This document shows, in pieces, positions 36,394 through 45,802 of a DNA stretch of 64,000 bases. The translations under genes were made by a program, and so were the position numbers. This stretch comes from Aquabacterium commune (GTDB taxonomy: Bacteria > Pseudomonadota > Gammaproteobacteria > Burkholderiales > Burkholderiaceae_C). The notes beneath the pieces were generated by a model. The model was not told where the DNA came from and did not search any database. It saw nothing but the letters and a program-made list of their open reading frames with translations. Positions within the stretch are counted from its first letter, which is position 1. Each line of letters opens with the position of its first letter. The stretch is taken from contig NZ_SNXW01000001.1 in assembly GCF_004362855.1 (NCBI RefSeq), positions 742,121 to 806,120 on the forward strand. Direction: 5' to 3'.

Positions 36394-37509
36394 TCAAGCC
36401 ACCCGCCGCAGCGCAGCCAGGGCACGCTCGGCATCGGCCTCGGACTGCCGCGCAAAACCCGCTGCGCCCTGCCGCTGCAGCCAGTCAGCCACAGACTCGC
36501 CCGACGCCAGCAGGCGCAAGGCCACCACGGCTTTGCCGTTGCGTTCGATGTCGATGCGGCGCGGGTAGAGGCACTCGGTGCCCACGGTGCTGCCGAAGTC
36601 GAGGAAGGCATTGCCCGCGTAAGCGGCAGCGTCGTAGGGATCGAAGTGGGGCTGCTGGCCGAACTCGATCACGCGCAGGCGCTCGGTGCGCTGGGCCAGC
36701 AGCGACAGGGTGTGCTGGCGGTGCAGCAGGTTGAGCACATTGAACAGGCAGGCCCACTCGGGGGCGTGGGTGGCGTTTGGCACGGCTTGCACGGCTTGCA
36801 CGGCTTGCAAGGCCTGCGCTGCACGCTGCAGCTGGGTCACGGCTTGGCGGATGCGGGCCTGGGCCCGCGCCGGTTCGGTGCGCCAGGGCAGGCCGATGAG
36901 GTCGTCCAGCTCGGCGCGCAAGGCGGGCAACCGGGCGCCGCGGAAGCTGTCGTCCAGCAACATGCGGTTGTGGCGCACGGCCCCACAGAACACCAGGCAG
37001 CCGCCTTCTGACAAGGCCCGGTGGGCCGCTGGCTGGCGCAGCCGCTGCACGCAGGGCCTCAGGGTGCGGCGGGCCCAGGCGCGCCAGCGCACGTTGGCAG
37101 GCATCGGGAAGGCTGCAGCCTGGGGCAGGCCCGCGTCACCGCGCGGGTACAGGGGCTGCGCACCCGCAGGCATGGCAGCCTCGGCTTCGGGCAACTGCCC
37201 CACGTACAGCACCTTGGGGGCAGCCTTGGCGGCGTTCGCTGCTTGCAGGGCTTGCCACTCGATCAGGCTGTTGAGCCCGTCCCACAGCACCACGTGGGTG
37301 GCCGGCCCGGACCAGGGCAAGCGCGCGCCGCCGTTCAAGGCGATGCTGTCGGTGAGGCGGGGTTCAGGCGCATCGGCCAGCAGGCGCTGCCGCAACCCGG
37401 GGTGCACCCGCAGGGCTTCCAACGCCCAGCGCAGGCGGTTGAAGTCGCTGAAGGCCAGGTGCACCGGCTGGTGCGGCGCTTCGGGCAGGGTGATGCGGCA
37501 GGCGTCCAT
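36394..37509 (-). CDS. Unidentified soluble protein paired with a flippase
   Basis: A 371-residue protein with no membrane segment or signal peptide. It is rich in Ala, Arg, Leu and Gln, has a VVLWDGLNSLIEWQAL segment and a C-terminal block FGSTVGTECLYPRRIDIER. A 9-base tandem repeat (36781-36807) encodes an Ala-Val-Gln repeat in a low-complexity linker. It is translationally linked to the flippase downstream (5 bases between stop and ATG). A role in polysaccharide modification is suggested by position only; a nucleotide-sugar or capsule-type transferase cannot be excluded. Confidence 0.65.
   Translation of the reverse strand: MDACRITLPEAPHQPVHLAFSDFNRLRWALEALRVHPGLRQRLLADAPEPRLTDSIALNGGARLPWSGPATHVVLWDGLNSLIEWQALQAANAAKAAPKVLYVGQLPEAEAAMPAGAQPLYPRGDAGLPQAAAFPMPANVRWRAWARRTLRPCVQRLRQPAAHRALSEGGCLVFCGAVRHNRMLLDDSFRGARLPALRAELDDLIGLPWRTEPARAQARIRQAVTQLQRAAQALQAVQAVQAVPNATHAPEWACLFNVLNLLHRQHTLSLLAQRTERLRVIEFGQQPHFDPYDAAAYAGNAFLDFGSTVGTECLYPRRIDIERNGKAVVALRLLASGESVADWLQRQGAAGFARQSEADAERALAALRRVA
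36781..36807. repeat. 9-bp tandem repeat (x3) inside a coding region
   Basis: CACGGCTTG occurs three times in a row and a fourth, degenerate unit follows. In the minus-strand protein it encodes repeated Gln-Ala-Val. The unit keeps the frame, so copy-number change would alter linker length without breaking the gene. Confidence 0.8.
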
Positions 37510-37562
37510 GGGATGTCGTGCCAGGCGGGGCCCCGGCGGTGCGACATCCTAACGTGGGCACA

Positions 37563-39077
37563 TCACGCCTTCATGAAGCCCAGGTCGGCGCTGCCGAAGC
37601 GGCTGAGCGTGGGGAACACATCGGCCAACTGTGTGCCGCTCAGGCCGAACCAGCGGCCCAGGGTGGCGCCCATCTGCACCGCAGACTGTTTGGGCAAGAG
37701 CACGCCGTTGTAGAGCTGGTCAGGGCTGCCCGGGAAGTCGTTGTTCAGCGTGTTCTTGGCAGTGAACACCGGGAAGGCGCCGTGGATGTCACCGCCCTTG
37801 ACGGCGCCACCCATGACGAACTGGTGGCTGCCCCAGCCGTGGTCGGTGCCATCGCCATTGCTGGTGAAGGTGCGGCCAAAGTCAGAAGCGGTGAAGGTGG
37901 TGACTTGGTTGCTGACACCCAGGGACTGCAGCACGGTGTCGAAATAGGCCAGGCCGTGGTCAAGCTGCATCATCAGCTCGGTGTGGCGGTTGTTCTGGCC
38001 GCTGTGGGTGTCGAAGCCAGGCAGCGTGACGAAAAACACTTGGCGCTTGAGGCCCAGCTTGGGCGCCGCTGCGATCATGCCTGCCACCATGCGAAGCTGA
38101 TGCGCCAGGCCATTGCGCACCTTGCCAGAGCCAAGCAACTGGACATCCATCAACGAGGCCGGGCCATAGGGCGCAGCTTCCACGTCGGGCAGGGCACCGG
38201 CCAATTGGGCTTCGGCCTGGATGCTGGCCTGGTGGATGGCCGCGAGGTCTTTCATCAGCACATGGTTGACGCCTGGCTGGGTGGCTTGTCGTTTGATGGC
38301 AGCAGCTGCCTCAACACTGCCGCCAATGCGCTCGATGCCTGCGGCATCGCGGGAGAAGCCGTACTTGATGGCACCGAAGGGGTTGATGCTGTACTGCCGC
38401 ACCGTTCTGCCCGACAGCCACACCGCATTGCCCGCCACCGACACAGCGGTGAAGAGGGACTGGTTGTTGTCGGCAGCGAAGGCATCGGCCAGACGGCCGC
38501 CCCAGCCCTGCGATGCACCCTCGCGCGCCATCGCCAGCCACTGGCTGGCCTGATCGTTGTGGGAGAACAGCGGATCGGGCAGCTTGGCTTTCCCTGCCAC
38601 GTAGGTGGCCTTGTCCACCGGCTCGTCCAGGGTGCCCACATTGCTGAGGATGGCCAGACGCTTGTCCGTGTTGAACAAGCGCTGCATCTGCCCCAGGCTG
38701 GGGTGCAGCGCGAAACTGCGCCCTTGGGTGGTGGTGGGCTGCAGGGCGCGCACGCCGCCCAGCCAGGCGGGGGTGGCAGGCACCGCAGAGGTGTCGGGGG
38801 CCACGTCCTTGAGCAGGGAGATGCTGTCGTTGCCAGCCTTGCGGGCCGCCTTGTAGAAGTTCCAGCTGTCGGTATCGGTGGCCAGGACGGTGTTGTAGGC
38901 ATCGTTGCCACCGGTCAGGAACACGCACACCAGGGCTTTGTAGTCGGTGGCGCCTGCGGCAGCAGCAGGGCCGAGCGCTGCCAGGTTGAGCGCCATGGGC
39001 GCCGCAGCGCCAAGGGTGCCGAGGGCTGCGGCTTGCTGCAGGAACAGGCGACGAGAGGCTTGGGAAGGATGGGACAC
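37563..39077 (-). CDS. DUF1501 family protein with Tat signal
   Basis: A 504-residue secreted protein of the DUF1501 (sulfatase-like) family. The N-terminus has a twin-arginine signal with Arg9-Arg10 in ASRRLFLQ and an Ala-rich hydrophobic region. Family blocks include VCVFLTGGNDAYN, LFSHNDQASQW, LPGFDTHSGQN and TASDFGRTF, followed by DHGWGSHQFVMGG. It starts with GTG, 14 bases after the DUF1800 stop. DUF1501 and DUF1800 genes are typically found as a pair; the biochemical function is not established. Confidence 0.92.
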   Translation of the reverse strand: MSHPSQASRRLFLQQAAALGTLGAAAPMALNLAALGPAAAAGATDYKALVCVFLTGGNDAYNTVLATDTDSWNFYKAARKAGNDSISLLKDVAPDTSAVPATPAWLGGVRALQPTTTQGRSFALHPSLGQMQRLFNTDKRLAILSNVGTLDEPVDKATYVAGKAKLPDPLFSHNDQASQWLAMAREGASQGWGGRLADAFAADNNQSLFTAVSVAGNAVWLSGRTVRQYSINPFGAIKYGFSRDAAGIERIGGSVEAAAAIKRQATQPGVNHVLMKDLAAIHQASIQAEAQLAGALPDVEAAPYGPASLMDVQLLGSGKVRNGLAHQLRMVAGMIAAAPKLGLKRQVFFVTLPGFDTHSGQNNRHTELMMQLDHGLAYFDTVLQSLGVSNQVTTFTASDFGRTFTSNGDGTDHGWGSHQFVMGGAVKGGDIHGAFPVFTAKNTLNNDFPGSPDQLYNGVLLPKQSAVQMGATLGRWFGLSGTQLADVFPTLSRFGSADLGFMKA

Positions 39078-39091
39078 GGTCAGGGAACCTC

Positions 39092-40957
39092 TCAGCGCTG
39101 GACCAGGAACTCTGGCGACGTCAGGATGATGTGCACAGCCTTGGCGAAGCGGTCGGGCTGGCGAATCTCAGGGTGGGGGTCGGTGATGGACTTGACCACT
39201 GCAAGCACGTCCTGGCGCAGGCTGGCGGACATGGTGCCGTACATGAGCCGCTGGTTCAGGGTTTCGACCAACTGCTCCGGGGTGTCGGTCAGGGTGCGCC
39301 AATTGCTGCTGGCGTTGCGCTGACCGTCCACATAGACATCTGGCAACTTCACACCATTCAGACCTGCCCCGAAGTTGGGGATCGAGCCCTGCCCGTAAGT
39401 CAGCAGCCCGAGCATGTTGTTGGCGTAACCCGCCACCGAGGTTTCGTTGGCGATTTGCAGTTCAGGCGCCACCAGGCCGCGCGCAGCACTCAGCGAGCCC
39501 GGTGCCGCATAACCGGGGCGGAAGAAGTTGAACACCGAGGGGGCCATCAGCGGGGCCTGGTTCAGGCCACGGTCAGGCTCGGGCGTCCAGCCCACCATGA
39601 AACGGCCCGTCATGGAGCGCCCGTCCAGGGCACGCAACGCAGCCGTCATCCGCAGGATGGGTTCACGCACTTTGCCGAAGCTGTCGCTGGCCAGGGCGTT
39701 GGCGGTGTTGCGTGCCTCCGGGTCCATCAGCACGGCCTGCACCGTGGTGCCGATGTTGCCCTTGGAGTTGTTGAAGGCCGCCGCCACGCGCGCCACATAG
39801 GCCGGGCTGGGGTTGCTGGTCACCAGCCTTTGGATGAGCTGCTTGCCCAGGAAGGGCCCGACGTTGGGGTGCGCCGCCAGCGTGTCGAGCGCAAAGCGCA
39901 GGCTGGCCCAGGCGCTGGCGGTGTCTTGCGCCGCAATCGTCTTGCCCAGGAAGGTTTTGGGCAAGGTGGAGTGGAATCGGTCATAAGCCACCATGGGCTT
40001 GATCCACTTGTCCGGATCGGGGCCCGACCCGGCTGTGCCCAGCGTGAAGCACACATCCTCCATGGGTGAGGGGCAATTCCAGCTGAAGCCGGTGAACACG
40101 CGGGCCAGGCCAGCGATGTCGCTGGGACCATAGGTGGGCACCGGCGCACCGTTCACGATCACGGGTGTGCCATCGGGGTTGAGCTGGTACAAGCCGATGG
40201 AGAACAGCTGCATGACCTCGCGCGCGAAATTCTCATCGGGCACTCGGCCCGTGGTGGCGTCGTCCTTCTGGTTGCCCACATGGGACAGGAAGCAGCCCAT
40301 GATGGGGTGCAGGGTGACGTCCTGCAGCAGCTGACGAAAGTCGCCCAGCGCATTGCGCTGCAGCATGTCCATGTAGGAGGCGTAGCCGCGGCCGAAGGGG
40401 TTGCACGTGTCGTTGAGCGACACCACGAAGATTTCCGACAAGGCCAGGGCCACCCGCTGGCGGAGTTGGTCCTCTCCCACCAGGGCATTGCGCCAGATGG
40501 GATCGGTGATGTCGGTGGGCCCCGCACGCCCCCCGCCCCCAGGCAGCGCCATCCACTCCGCGTTGCGCATGTCGAAGTACGACACATAGCTTTGCGCCGG
40601 CAGGGGCTTGGCGAGCTGCGACTTGAACCACTCGGTGTACCCCAGCGCCTTGACGTTGGCCACGTCCGCTGGCGTCGGCCCGAAGGTGGCCTGGGTGAGG
40701 AAGCGTGCGGCGTCTTGGTCAGAGATGGGGCCGATCTGGGCCCATTGCGCCGTCGAGGTGGACGCGATGGACGACGTCAGGCCCGTGATGGAGCGCAGAC
40801 GGGCCGAGTCCACCTCGCCACTGCCCGATAGCGCGGCGGCACTGCTGGTGTCGGTCGCGGCTGCGCTGCCGCCGCCACCACCGCCGCCGCAAGCCTGCAA
40901 GACCAAGGCGAGGGGCACCGCGTACCACCACCTTTTGACATTCGAACGCACAGTCAT
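39092..40957 (-). CDS. DUF1800 family lipoprotein
   Basis: A 621-residue protein of the DUF1800 family. The N-terminus is a lipoprotein signal with lipobox Leu-Gln-Ala-Cys at Cys23, followed by seven glycines. Family blocks are ARFLTQATFGPT, WRNALVGEDQLRQRVALALSE, a LNDTCNPFGRGYASYMDML block with Cys, DENFAREVMQLFSIGLYQLN, and TPEQLVETLNQRLMYG, then TSPEFLVQR at the C-terminus. The ATG at 40957 gives the best signal peptide; 40972 is an alternative. The upstream open frame is antisense to the next gene. It is the first gene of the pair with DUF1501. Confidence 0.92.
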   Translation of the reverse strand: MTVRSNVKRWWYAVPLALVLQACGGGGGGGSAAATDTSSAAALSGSGEVDSARLRSITGLTSSIASTSTAQWAQIGPISDQDAARFLTQATFGPTPADVANVKALGYTEWFKSQLAKPLPAQSYVSYFDMRNAEWMALPGGGGRAGPTDITDPIWRNALVGEDQLRQRVALALSEIFVVSLNDTCNPFGRGYASYMDMLQRNALGDFRQLLQDVTLHPIMGCFLSHVGNQKDDATTGRVPDENFAREVMQLFSIGLYQLNPDGTPVIVNGAPVPTYGPSDIAGLARVFTGFSWNCPSPMEDVCFTLGTAGSGPDPDKWIKPMVAYDRFHSTLPKTFLGKTIAAQDTASAWASLRFALDTLAAHPNVGPFLGKQLIQRLVTSNPSPAYVARVAAAFNNSKGNIGTTVQAVLMDPEARNTANALASDSFGKVREPILRMTAALRALDGRSMTGRFMVGWTPEPDRGLNQAPLMAPSVFNFFRPGYAAPGSLSAARGLVAPELQIANETSVAGYANNMLGLLTYGQGSIPNFGAGLNGVKLPDVYVDGQRNASSNWRTLTDTPEQLVETLNQRLMYGTMSASLRQDVLAVVKSITDPHPEIRQPDRFAKAVHIILTSPEFLVQR

Positions 40958-41068
40958 GATCACTTTCACCATCCGATACCTGCATCGTCGGTGAGTTTCC
41001 AACATGTGAACAGGCGAAAATTCACAGCCAGCCCAGGCCTTACCAGTTCTTACACGCACGTCACCGTC

Positions 41069-42259
41069 ATGCACCCACCAAGCCCCCCCGCCTTGAGCGC
41101 CCAGCGCAGCGCGTTCCTGAACTGGTTCTGCACACAGGCCATGCCGCTGTGGACCACCGCGGGCGTGGACCTCGCCCAGGGTGGCTTCGCAGAGAAGCTC
41201 GACGTGCACGGGCAGCCGGTCGATGAACCGCGTCGCACGCGGGTCGTCGCGCGCCAGCTTTACGTCTGGGCCGTTGCGGAAAACCTGGGATGGCCCCACG
41301 ACACCTCGGGCCTCATCGCCCACGGCCTGGACTTCCTGCTGACCCGCCTGCTGCAGGCCGATGGCACCTTCGCTTCCTCGGTGACGCCGCAAGGCCAGGT
41401 GGTGAACGCGCAGTTCGATTTGTACGAGCAGGCCTTCGCCCTGTTCGCCATGGCCACGGTGTACCGCCGCCGCCCCGAGGCGCACGCCGAGCTGCTGGCC
41501 GTGTCCACCCGCCTGCTGACCGCCCTGCGTGCCGGCTGGGGGCACCCTCTGGGCGGCTTCGAGGAAAGCCAGCCGCCCACCCTGCCCTTGCGCGCCAACC
41601 CGCACATGCACCTGTTCGAGGCCGCGCTGCAGTGGGCCGAGGCCCTGCAAGGCGCCCAGGCCGACCAGGCCGTGCAAGCCCCGTGGTGGGCCCTGGCCGA
41701 CGAGATCGCCGAGCTGGCGCTGGCGCGCATGGTGGACGCCCCGTCCGGCCTGCTGACCGAACTGTTCGATGGCGACTGGCGCCCCATGCCCGGCGCCGAC
41801 GGCACCCTGGTCGAGCCCGGCCACCAGTTCGAGTGGGGCTGGTTGCTGGTGCGCTGGGGCCGCCACCGTGGCCGTGCAGACGCCCTGGCAGCGGCGCAGC
41901 GCATGGTCGAACTGGCCGAGGCCCGCGGGGTGGATGCCCAGCGCGGCGTGGCCATCAACAGCATGGGCACGGACTGCGCCTGGCGCGATGCCAACGCCAA
42001 GCTGTGGCCGCAAACCGAGCGCATCAAGGCCTGGGCCATCATGGCGTCACGGGCATCGGATACAAGGGAAGCGTCGCGGTCTCTGGACCACTGCAGCGCC
42101 GCCATCGCGGGCCTGATGGGCTACCTGACGCGCCCGCTGGCGGGTGGCTGGTACGAATCCCTCGATGCCCAGGGCGCCTGGAGCGCCGAGCCGGTGCGTG
42201 CCAGCAGCCTGTACCACGTCGTGTGTGCCCTGGAGACCGTGGCCCACACCGCCGCTTGA
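41069..42259 (+). CDS. AGE family sugar epimerase/isomerase
   Basis: A 396-residue (alpha/alpha)6-barrel enzyme of the N-acylglucosamine 2-epimerase / mannose isomerase family. Features include QGGFAEKLDVHGQPV, RTRVVARQLYVWA, DLYEQAFALFA, ANPHMHLFEA, EPGHQFEWGWLL and WPQTERIKAWA; the conserved His residues of these blocks form the active site. It probably interconverts mannose/fructose-type or phosphorylated sugars and could feed the GDP-mannose used by gmd. The start at 41069 is set by alignment of the conserved region. It is followed after 18 bases by the GT9 gene. Confidence 0.87.
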   Translation: MHPPSPPALSAQRSAFLNWFCTQAMPLWTTAGVDLAQGGFAEKLDVHGQPVDEPRRTRVVARQLYVWAVAENLGWPHDTSGLIAHGLDFLLTRLLQADGTFASSVTPQGQVVNAQFDLYEQAFALFAMATVYRRRPEAHAELLAVSTRLLTALRAGWGHPLGGFEESQPPTLPLRANPHMHLFEAALQWAEALQGAQADQAVQAPWWALADEIAELALARMVDAPSGLLTELFDGDWRPMPGADGTLVEPGHQFEWGWLLVRWGRHRGRADALAAAQRMVELAEARGVDAQRGVAINSMGTDCAWRDANAKLWPQTERIKAWAIMASRASDTREASRSLDHCSAAIAGLMGYLTRPLAGGWYESLDAQGAWSAEPVRASSLYHVVCALETVAHTAA

Positions 42260-42277
42260 AGATCACACGGAACCTGC

Positions 42278-43351
42278 ATGACCGCCACCTCGCCGACCGC
42301 CACCCAGCCCCGCACGGTCGTGATCTACCGCCTGGGCAGCCTGGGTGACACCCTGGTCGCCCTGCCCTGCTTCCACGCCATCGAGCGCGCCACGCCTGGC
42401 GCCCGTCGCGTGGTGCTGACCAACTTCCCCGTGAGCGCCAAGGCCGCGCCGCTGGAAGGCATCCTGGGGGGCAGCGGCCTCATCGACCAGGCCCTGGCCT
42501 ACCCGGTGGGCACGCGCTCGCTGAAGGCCCTGTGGACCCTGCGCAAGCAGCTGCGCACGCTGGGCGCCGACACCCTTTACTACCTGACCCCGGCGCGCGG
42601 CATGGCCGCCGTGTGGCGCGACATCCTCTACTTCAAGCTCTGCGGCTTCAAGCACATCGTGGGTGCGCCCAGCACGCCCGCGCTGCAGACCTGGCAGGTC
42701 GTCAACGCCCAGGGCGAGCTGGAGCCCGAATGCGCGCGCCTGGCCCGCAGCCTGTGCGCCGATGGCAGCGTGCCGCGCATTGATCTGCACGACCGCAGCC
42801 TCTGGGACCTGCGCCTGAGCCCCACCGAGCTGGCCAACGCAGACCGCATCACCAGCCACCTGGACGGCGTGCCGCGCCTGGTCATCAACATGGGTGGCAA
42901 GGTGGCCGAGAAGGACTGGGGCGAAGGCAACTGGATGGCCCTGCTCAATGGCCTGGCCCATGCCCACCCCAACCTGGGCTTGCTGGTGGTGGGCGCGCAG
43001 GAAGACAGCGAACGCGCCCGCCGCGTCACGGGCCAATGGCCTGGACCGGTGGTGGACGCCTGTGGCCGCCTGAGCCCGCGCGAGAGCGCTGCGGCCATGC
43101 GCCGCGCCAGCCTCTTCATCGGCCACGACTCGGGCCCCATGCACCTGGCGGCCAGCGTGGGTGTGCCCTGCGTGGGCCTGTTCGGTGGCTACAACCGCCC
43201 TGTGGTGTGGCACCCGTTTGGCCAGGGCCACCGCGTCATCCACCGCATGAGCGGTGTGCAGGACATCGGCGTCAACGAGGTGCTGACGCAGGCTCTGCAG
43301 GCGCTGGCTGACCTGGCAGAGACACCGACTGCGCAAGCATCGCGTGGATGA
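42278..43351 (+). CDS. Glycosyltransferase family 9 (heptosyltransferase-like)
   Basis: A 357-residue GT-B enzyme of the ADP-heptose:LPS heptosyltransferase family. The N-terminus has VVIYRLGSLGDTLVALPCFHAI, and the C-terminal half has the donor-site block FIGHDSGPMHLAASVGVPCVGLFGG in two parts typical of GT9. Family members transfer heptose, but GT9 proteins in EPS loci may use other sugars. Its 3' end overlaps the convergent GT4 gene by 80 bases, which is unusual for two well-supported genes. Confidence 0.9.
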   Translation: MTATSPTATQPRTVVIYRLGSLGDTLVALPCFHAIERATPGARRVVLTNFPVSAKAAPLEGILGGSGLIDQALAYPVGTRSLKALWTLRKQLRTLGADTLYYLTPARGMAAVWRDILYFKLCGFKHIVGAPSTPALQTWQVVNAQGELEPECARLARSLCADGSVPRIDLHDRSLWDLRLSPTELANADRITSHLDGVPRLVINMGGKVAEKDWGEGNWMALLNGLAHAHPNLGLLVVGAQEDSERARRVTGQWPGPVVDACGRLSPRESAAAMRRASLFIGHDSGPMHLAASVGVPCVGLFGGYNRPVVWHPFGQGHRVIHRMSGVQDIGVNEVLTQALQALADLAETPTAQASRG

Positions 43352-44495
43352 GTGACTCGGCCGCACGGTCGATGCGGAAGCGCGCGTTGAAGCAGGCCTG
43401 CGCATTGCTGCCCATGGCCCGCCACTCGGGCTGAGGTGTGGACAGCCACTGCGTGAGCAGCGCTTCGGTGGCGACCTGGGTGTCGTCGCCCACCAGGCCA
43501 GCCCGGTCGGCCTCGATCTCGCGCCAGATGTTGACCTGGTTGCTGATGAGCACCGGCACACCGCAGGCCAGGGACTCGGCCACCGAGATGCCGAAGTTTT
43601 CCTGGTGCGAGGGCAAGGCGAAGGCGTCCGCACAGCGGAAGGCGCCCCACTTCTCCGCGCCCGAGACCATGCCCGTCCACACGGTGATGTCGTTCAACCC
43701 CAGTTGCGTGGCCAGCTGCTGCATGCGCTGCCCGTAATCGTCATTGGCGGGGCCAGCCATGACCAGGCGCACGCCCTCGGTCAGCGCGGGCTGGCGGGCG
43801 CGCACGGCAGCCAGGGCCTGCAGCAGCAGGTCCACGCCCTTTTTTTCGTGCAGGCGCCCCAGGAAAAGCAGGTTGCGCGTGCTGGCCAGCTGAGGGAAGC
43901 GCGCGAGGAAGGCCTGGCGCTGGGCCTCGACTTCACCGGGCGGCACGCTGGTGCCGTAGTTGACGACCACTTCGTTGCACCGGTAGAGCCAGAAGGACTG
44001 ACGCGCCAGACGGCGTTCGTCTTCCGAGGTGAAGAGCACGGCAGCGGCATCGCGCAGCAGGCGGTATTCGGCCCAGGGCCAGAACAACCACTTCTTGAGG
44101 TGCTTGAGCGGGTAACGGCGCTTGAACCAGGGGTCCAGCATGCCGTGGGTGTAAACGAAGTAGGGCGTGCTGGTGCCGCTGAGCGCCCGCCACGCCGCGA
44201 AGGCGTGGTACTGCCAGATGCCATTGACGATGACAACGTCGTAACGGTGGCGGTTGGCCTGCAGCCAGGGCACCAGGCGCGGGCTGTAGCGGTAGTTGCC
44301 GATGTGGCTGGGGCCCATCGCATGGCAGGGCAGCGGGCAGCGCCGCACCCACTCGGCCTGCGGGTCGTCAAGGCTGGCGACTTCGATCTGGTGGCCGTGT
44401 GCCCCATTGACGCGGGCCAACTGCACCAAGCCCTCGATCGGCCCCCCGCCTTGGGGGTTCACAGAAGAAATGACGTGGAGGATGCGGAGCGACAT
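43272..44495 (-). CDS. Glycosyltransferase family 4
   Basis: A 407-residue GT-B enzyme. It starts MSLRILHVISSVNPQGGGP and has YTHGMLDPWFKRR, NYGTSVP, FLGRLHEKKGVDLLLQAL and SHQENFGISVAESLACGVPVL. The last block carries the EX7E glutamates. The start at 44495 fits the conserved N-terminus. Its last 27 codons overlap the 3' end of the convergent GT9 gene. It is divergent from the pyrophosphorylase at 44657, with a 161-base gap between them that should hold both promoters. Confidence 0.9.
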   Translation of the reverse strand: MSLRILHVISSVNPQGGGPIEGLVQLARVNGAHGHQIEVASLDDPQAEWVRRCPLPCHAMGPSHIGNYRYSPRLVPWLQANRHRYDVVIVNGIWQYHAFAAWRALSGTSTPYFVYTHGMLDPWFKRRYPLKHLKKWLFWPWAEYRLLRDAAAVLFTSEDERRLARQSFWLYRCNEVVVNYGTSVPPGEVEAQRQAFLARFPQLASTRNLLFLGRLHEKKGVDLLLQALAAVRARQPALTEGVRLVMAGPANDDYGQRMQQLATQLGLNDITVWTGMVSGAEKWGAFRCADAFALPSHQENFGISVAESLACGVPVLISNQVNIWREIEADRAGLVGDDTQVATEALLTQWLSTPQPEWRAMGSNAQACFNARFRIDRAAESLIHAMLAQSVSLPGQPAPAEPASAPR

Positions 44496-44656
44496 GGAAC
44501 TGGCCGGTTTGCACATTTGTTGCGGACTATAGCGCCCGAGATGTACGCCTTTGTGACCGGTTTCCCGTGGCTTGTAAGCAAAGCCATCGGCCTGCCACAA
44601 GCATGACATCTGCCGGGCGTCCAATCTCGGCTGTTCGTCAGTTCGCACCATCCATC

Positions 44657-45760
44657 ATGACCAAAGCCATGATCCTGGCCGCCGGCCAGGGCACCCGCAT
44701 CCGTCCGCTCACCAAGGGCATGCCCAAGCCCATGATTCCCATCCTGGGCAAGCCTGTGCTCGAGTTCATCATCGAGCAACTGGCCCGCCACGATGTGCGC
44801 GAGATCATGGTCAACGTGGCCTACCACCACTGGAAGATCGAGAACTACTTCGGCGACGGCCACCGCTGGGGCGTCGAAATGGGCTACAGCTACGAAGGCC
44901 GCCGCGAACACGGCGAGATCGTGCACAAGCCGCTGGGCTCGGCCGGCGGCATGCGCCACATCCAGGATTTCTCCGGCTTCTTCGACGACACCACCATCGT
45001 GTTGTGCGGTGACGCCATCATCGACCTCGACATCACCGCCGCCCTGGCCGAGCACAAGGCCAAGGGCGCCATGGCCAGCGTGGTGACGCTGGAGGTGCCG
45101 CGCGACCAGGTCAAGAACTACGGCGTGGTCGTGGCCGACGAGCAGGGCCGCGTGCTGAGCTTCCAGGAAAAGCCCAAGCCCGAAGAGGCGCTCTCCACCC
45201 TGGCCTCCACCGGCATCTACATCTTCGAGCCGGCCGTGCTGGAGATGATCCCGCGTGGCCGCGAGTTCGACATCGGCAGCGAGCTGTTCCCGATGCTGGT
45301 CAAGCAGGGCCTGCCCTTCTACGCCCAGACCCGCCCCTTCCACTGGATCGACATCGGCCGCGTGAGCGACTACTGGACCGTGCTGCAGCGCGTGCTGTCG
45401 GGCGAAGTGGCCGACATGCGCATGCCTGGCAAGGAAGTGCGCCCGGGCGTGTGGACCGGCCTGAACACCCAGGTGGACTGGGACACGGTCGAGATCACCG
45501 GCCCGGTGTACATCGGCTCTGGCTCGTGCGTGGAACCTGGCGCCAGGATCGAAGGCCCGGCCTGGCTGGGCAATGGCTGCCTGCTGCGCGCTGGCAGCAA
45601 GCTGACGCGCTCGGTGCTGTTCGACTACACCCGCGTGAACGCCGGCTGCGAGTTCAAGGAAGTGATCGCCTCGCCGCAGTACGTGGTGGACCGCGACGGC
45701 CACACCTTCTACCAGGGCGAAGAGGGCACGACGCTGCGTTGGGGCGATGCGCGCGCTTGA
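44657..45760 (+). CDS. NDP-sugar pyrophosphorylase, mannose-1-phosphate guanylyltransferase-like (copy 1)
   Basis: A 367-residue nucleotidyltransferase. The N-terminal domain has the signature MILAAGQGTRIRPLTKGMPK with the catalytic Arg and Lys, then GSAGGM, LCGDAIIDLD and FQEKP. The C-terminal third is a left-handed beta-helix domain (GPVYIGSGSCVEPGA). Long GDP-mannose pyrophosphorylases have this layout, and GDP-mannose is the gmd substrate, but the nucleotide and sugar cannot be proved from motifs. A paralogue of the same length lies at 55760-56863. Confidence 0.85.
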   Translation: MTKAMILAAGQGTRIRPLTKGMPKPMIPILGKPVLEFIIEQLARHDVREIMVNVAYHHWKIENYFGDGHRWGVEMGYSYEGRREHGEIVHKPLGSAGGMRHIQDFSGFFDDTTIVLCGDAIIDLDITAALAEHKAKGAMASVVTLEVPRDQVKNYGVVVADEQGRVLSFQEKPKPEEALSTLASTGIYIFEPAVLEMIPRGREFDIGSELFPMLVKQGLPFYAQTRPFHWIDIGRVSDYWTVLQRVLSGEVADMRMPGKEVRPGVWTGLNTQVDWDTVEITGPVYIGSGSCVEPGARIEGPAWLGNGCLLRAGSKLTRSVLFDYTRVNAGCEFKEVIASPQYVVDRDGHTFYQGEEGTTLRWGDARA

Positions 45761-45802
45761 GCGCCAGCGCCTTCGCGCCCACCCGCTCGGTACACTGACG
45801 CC

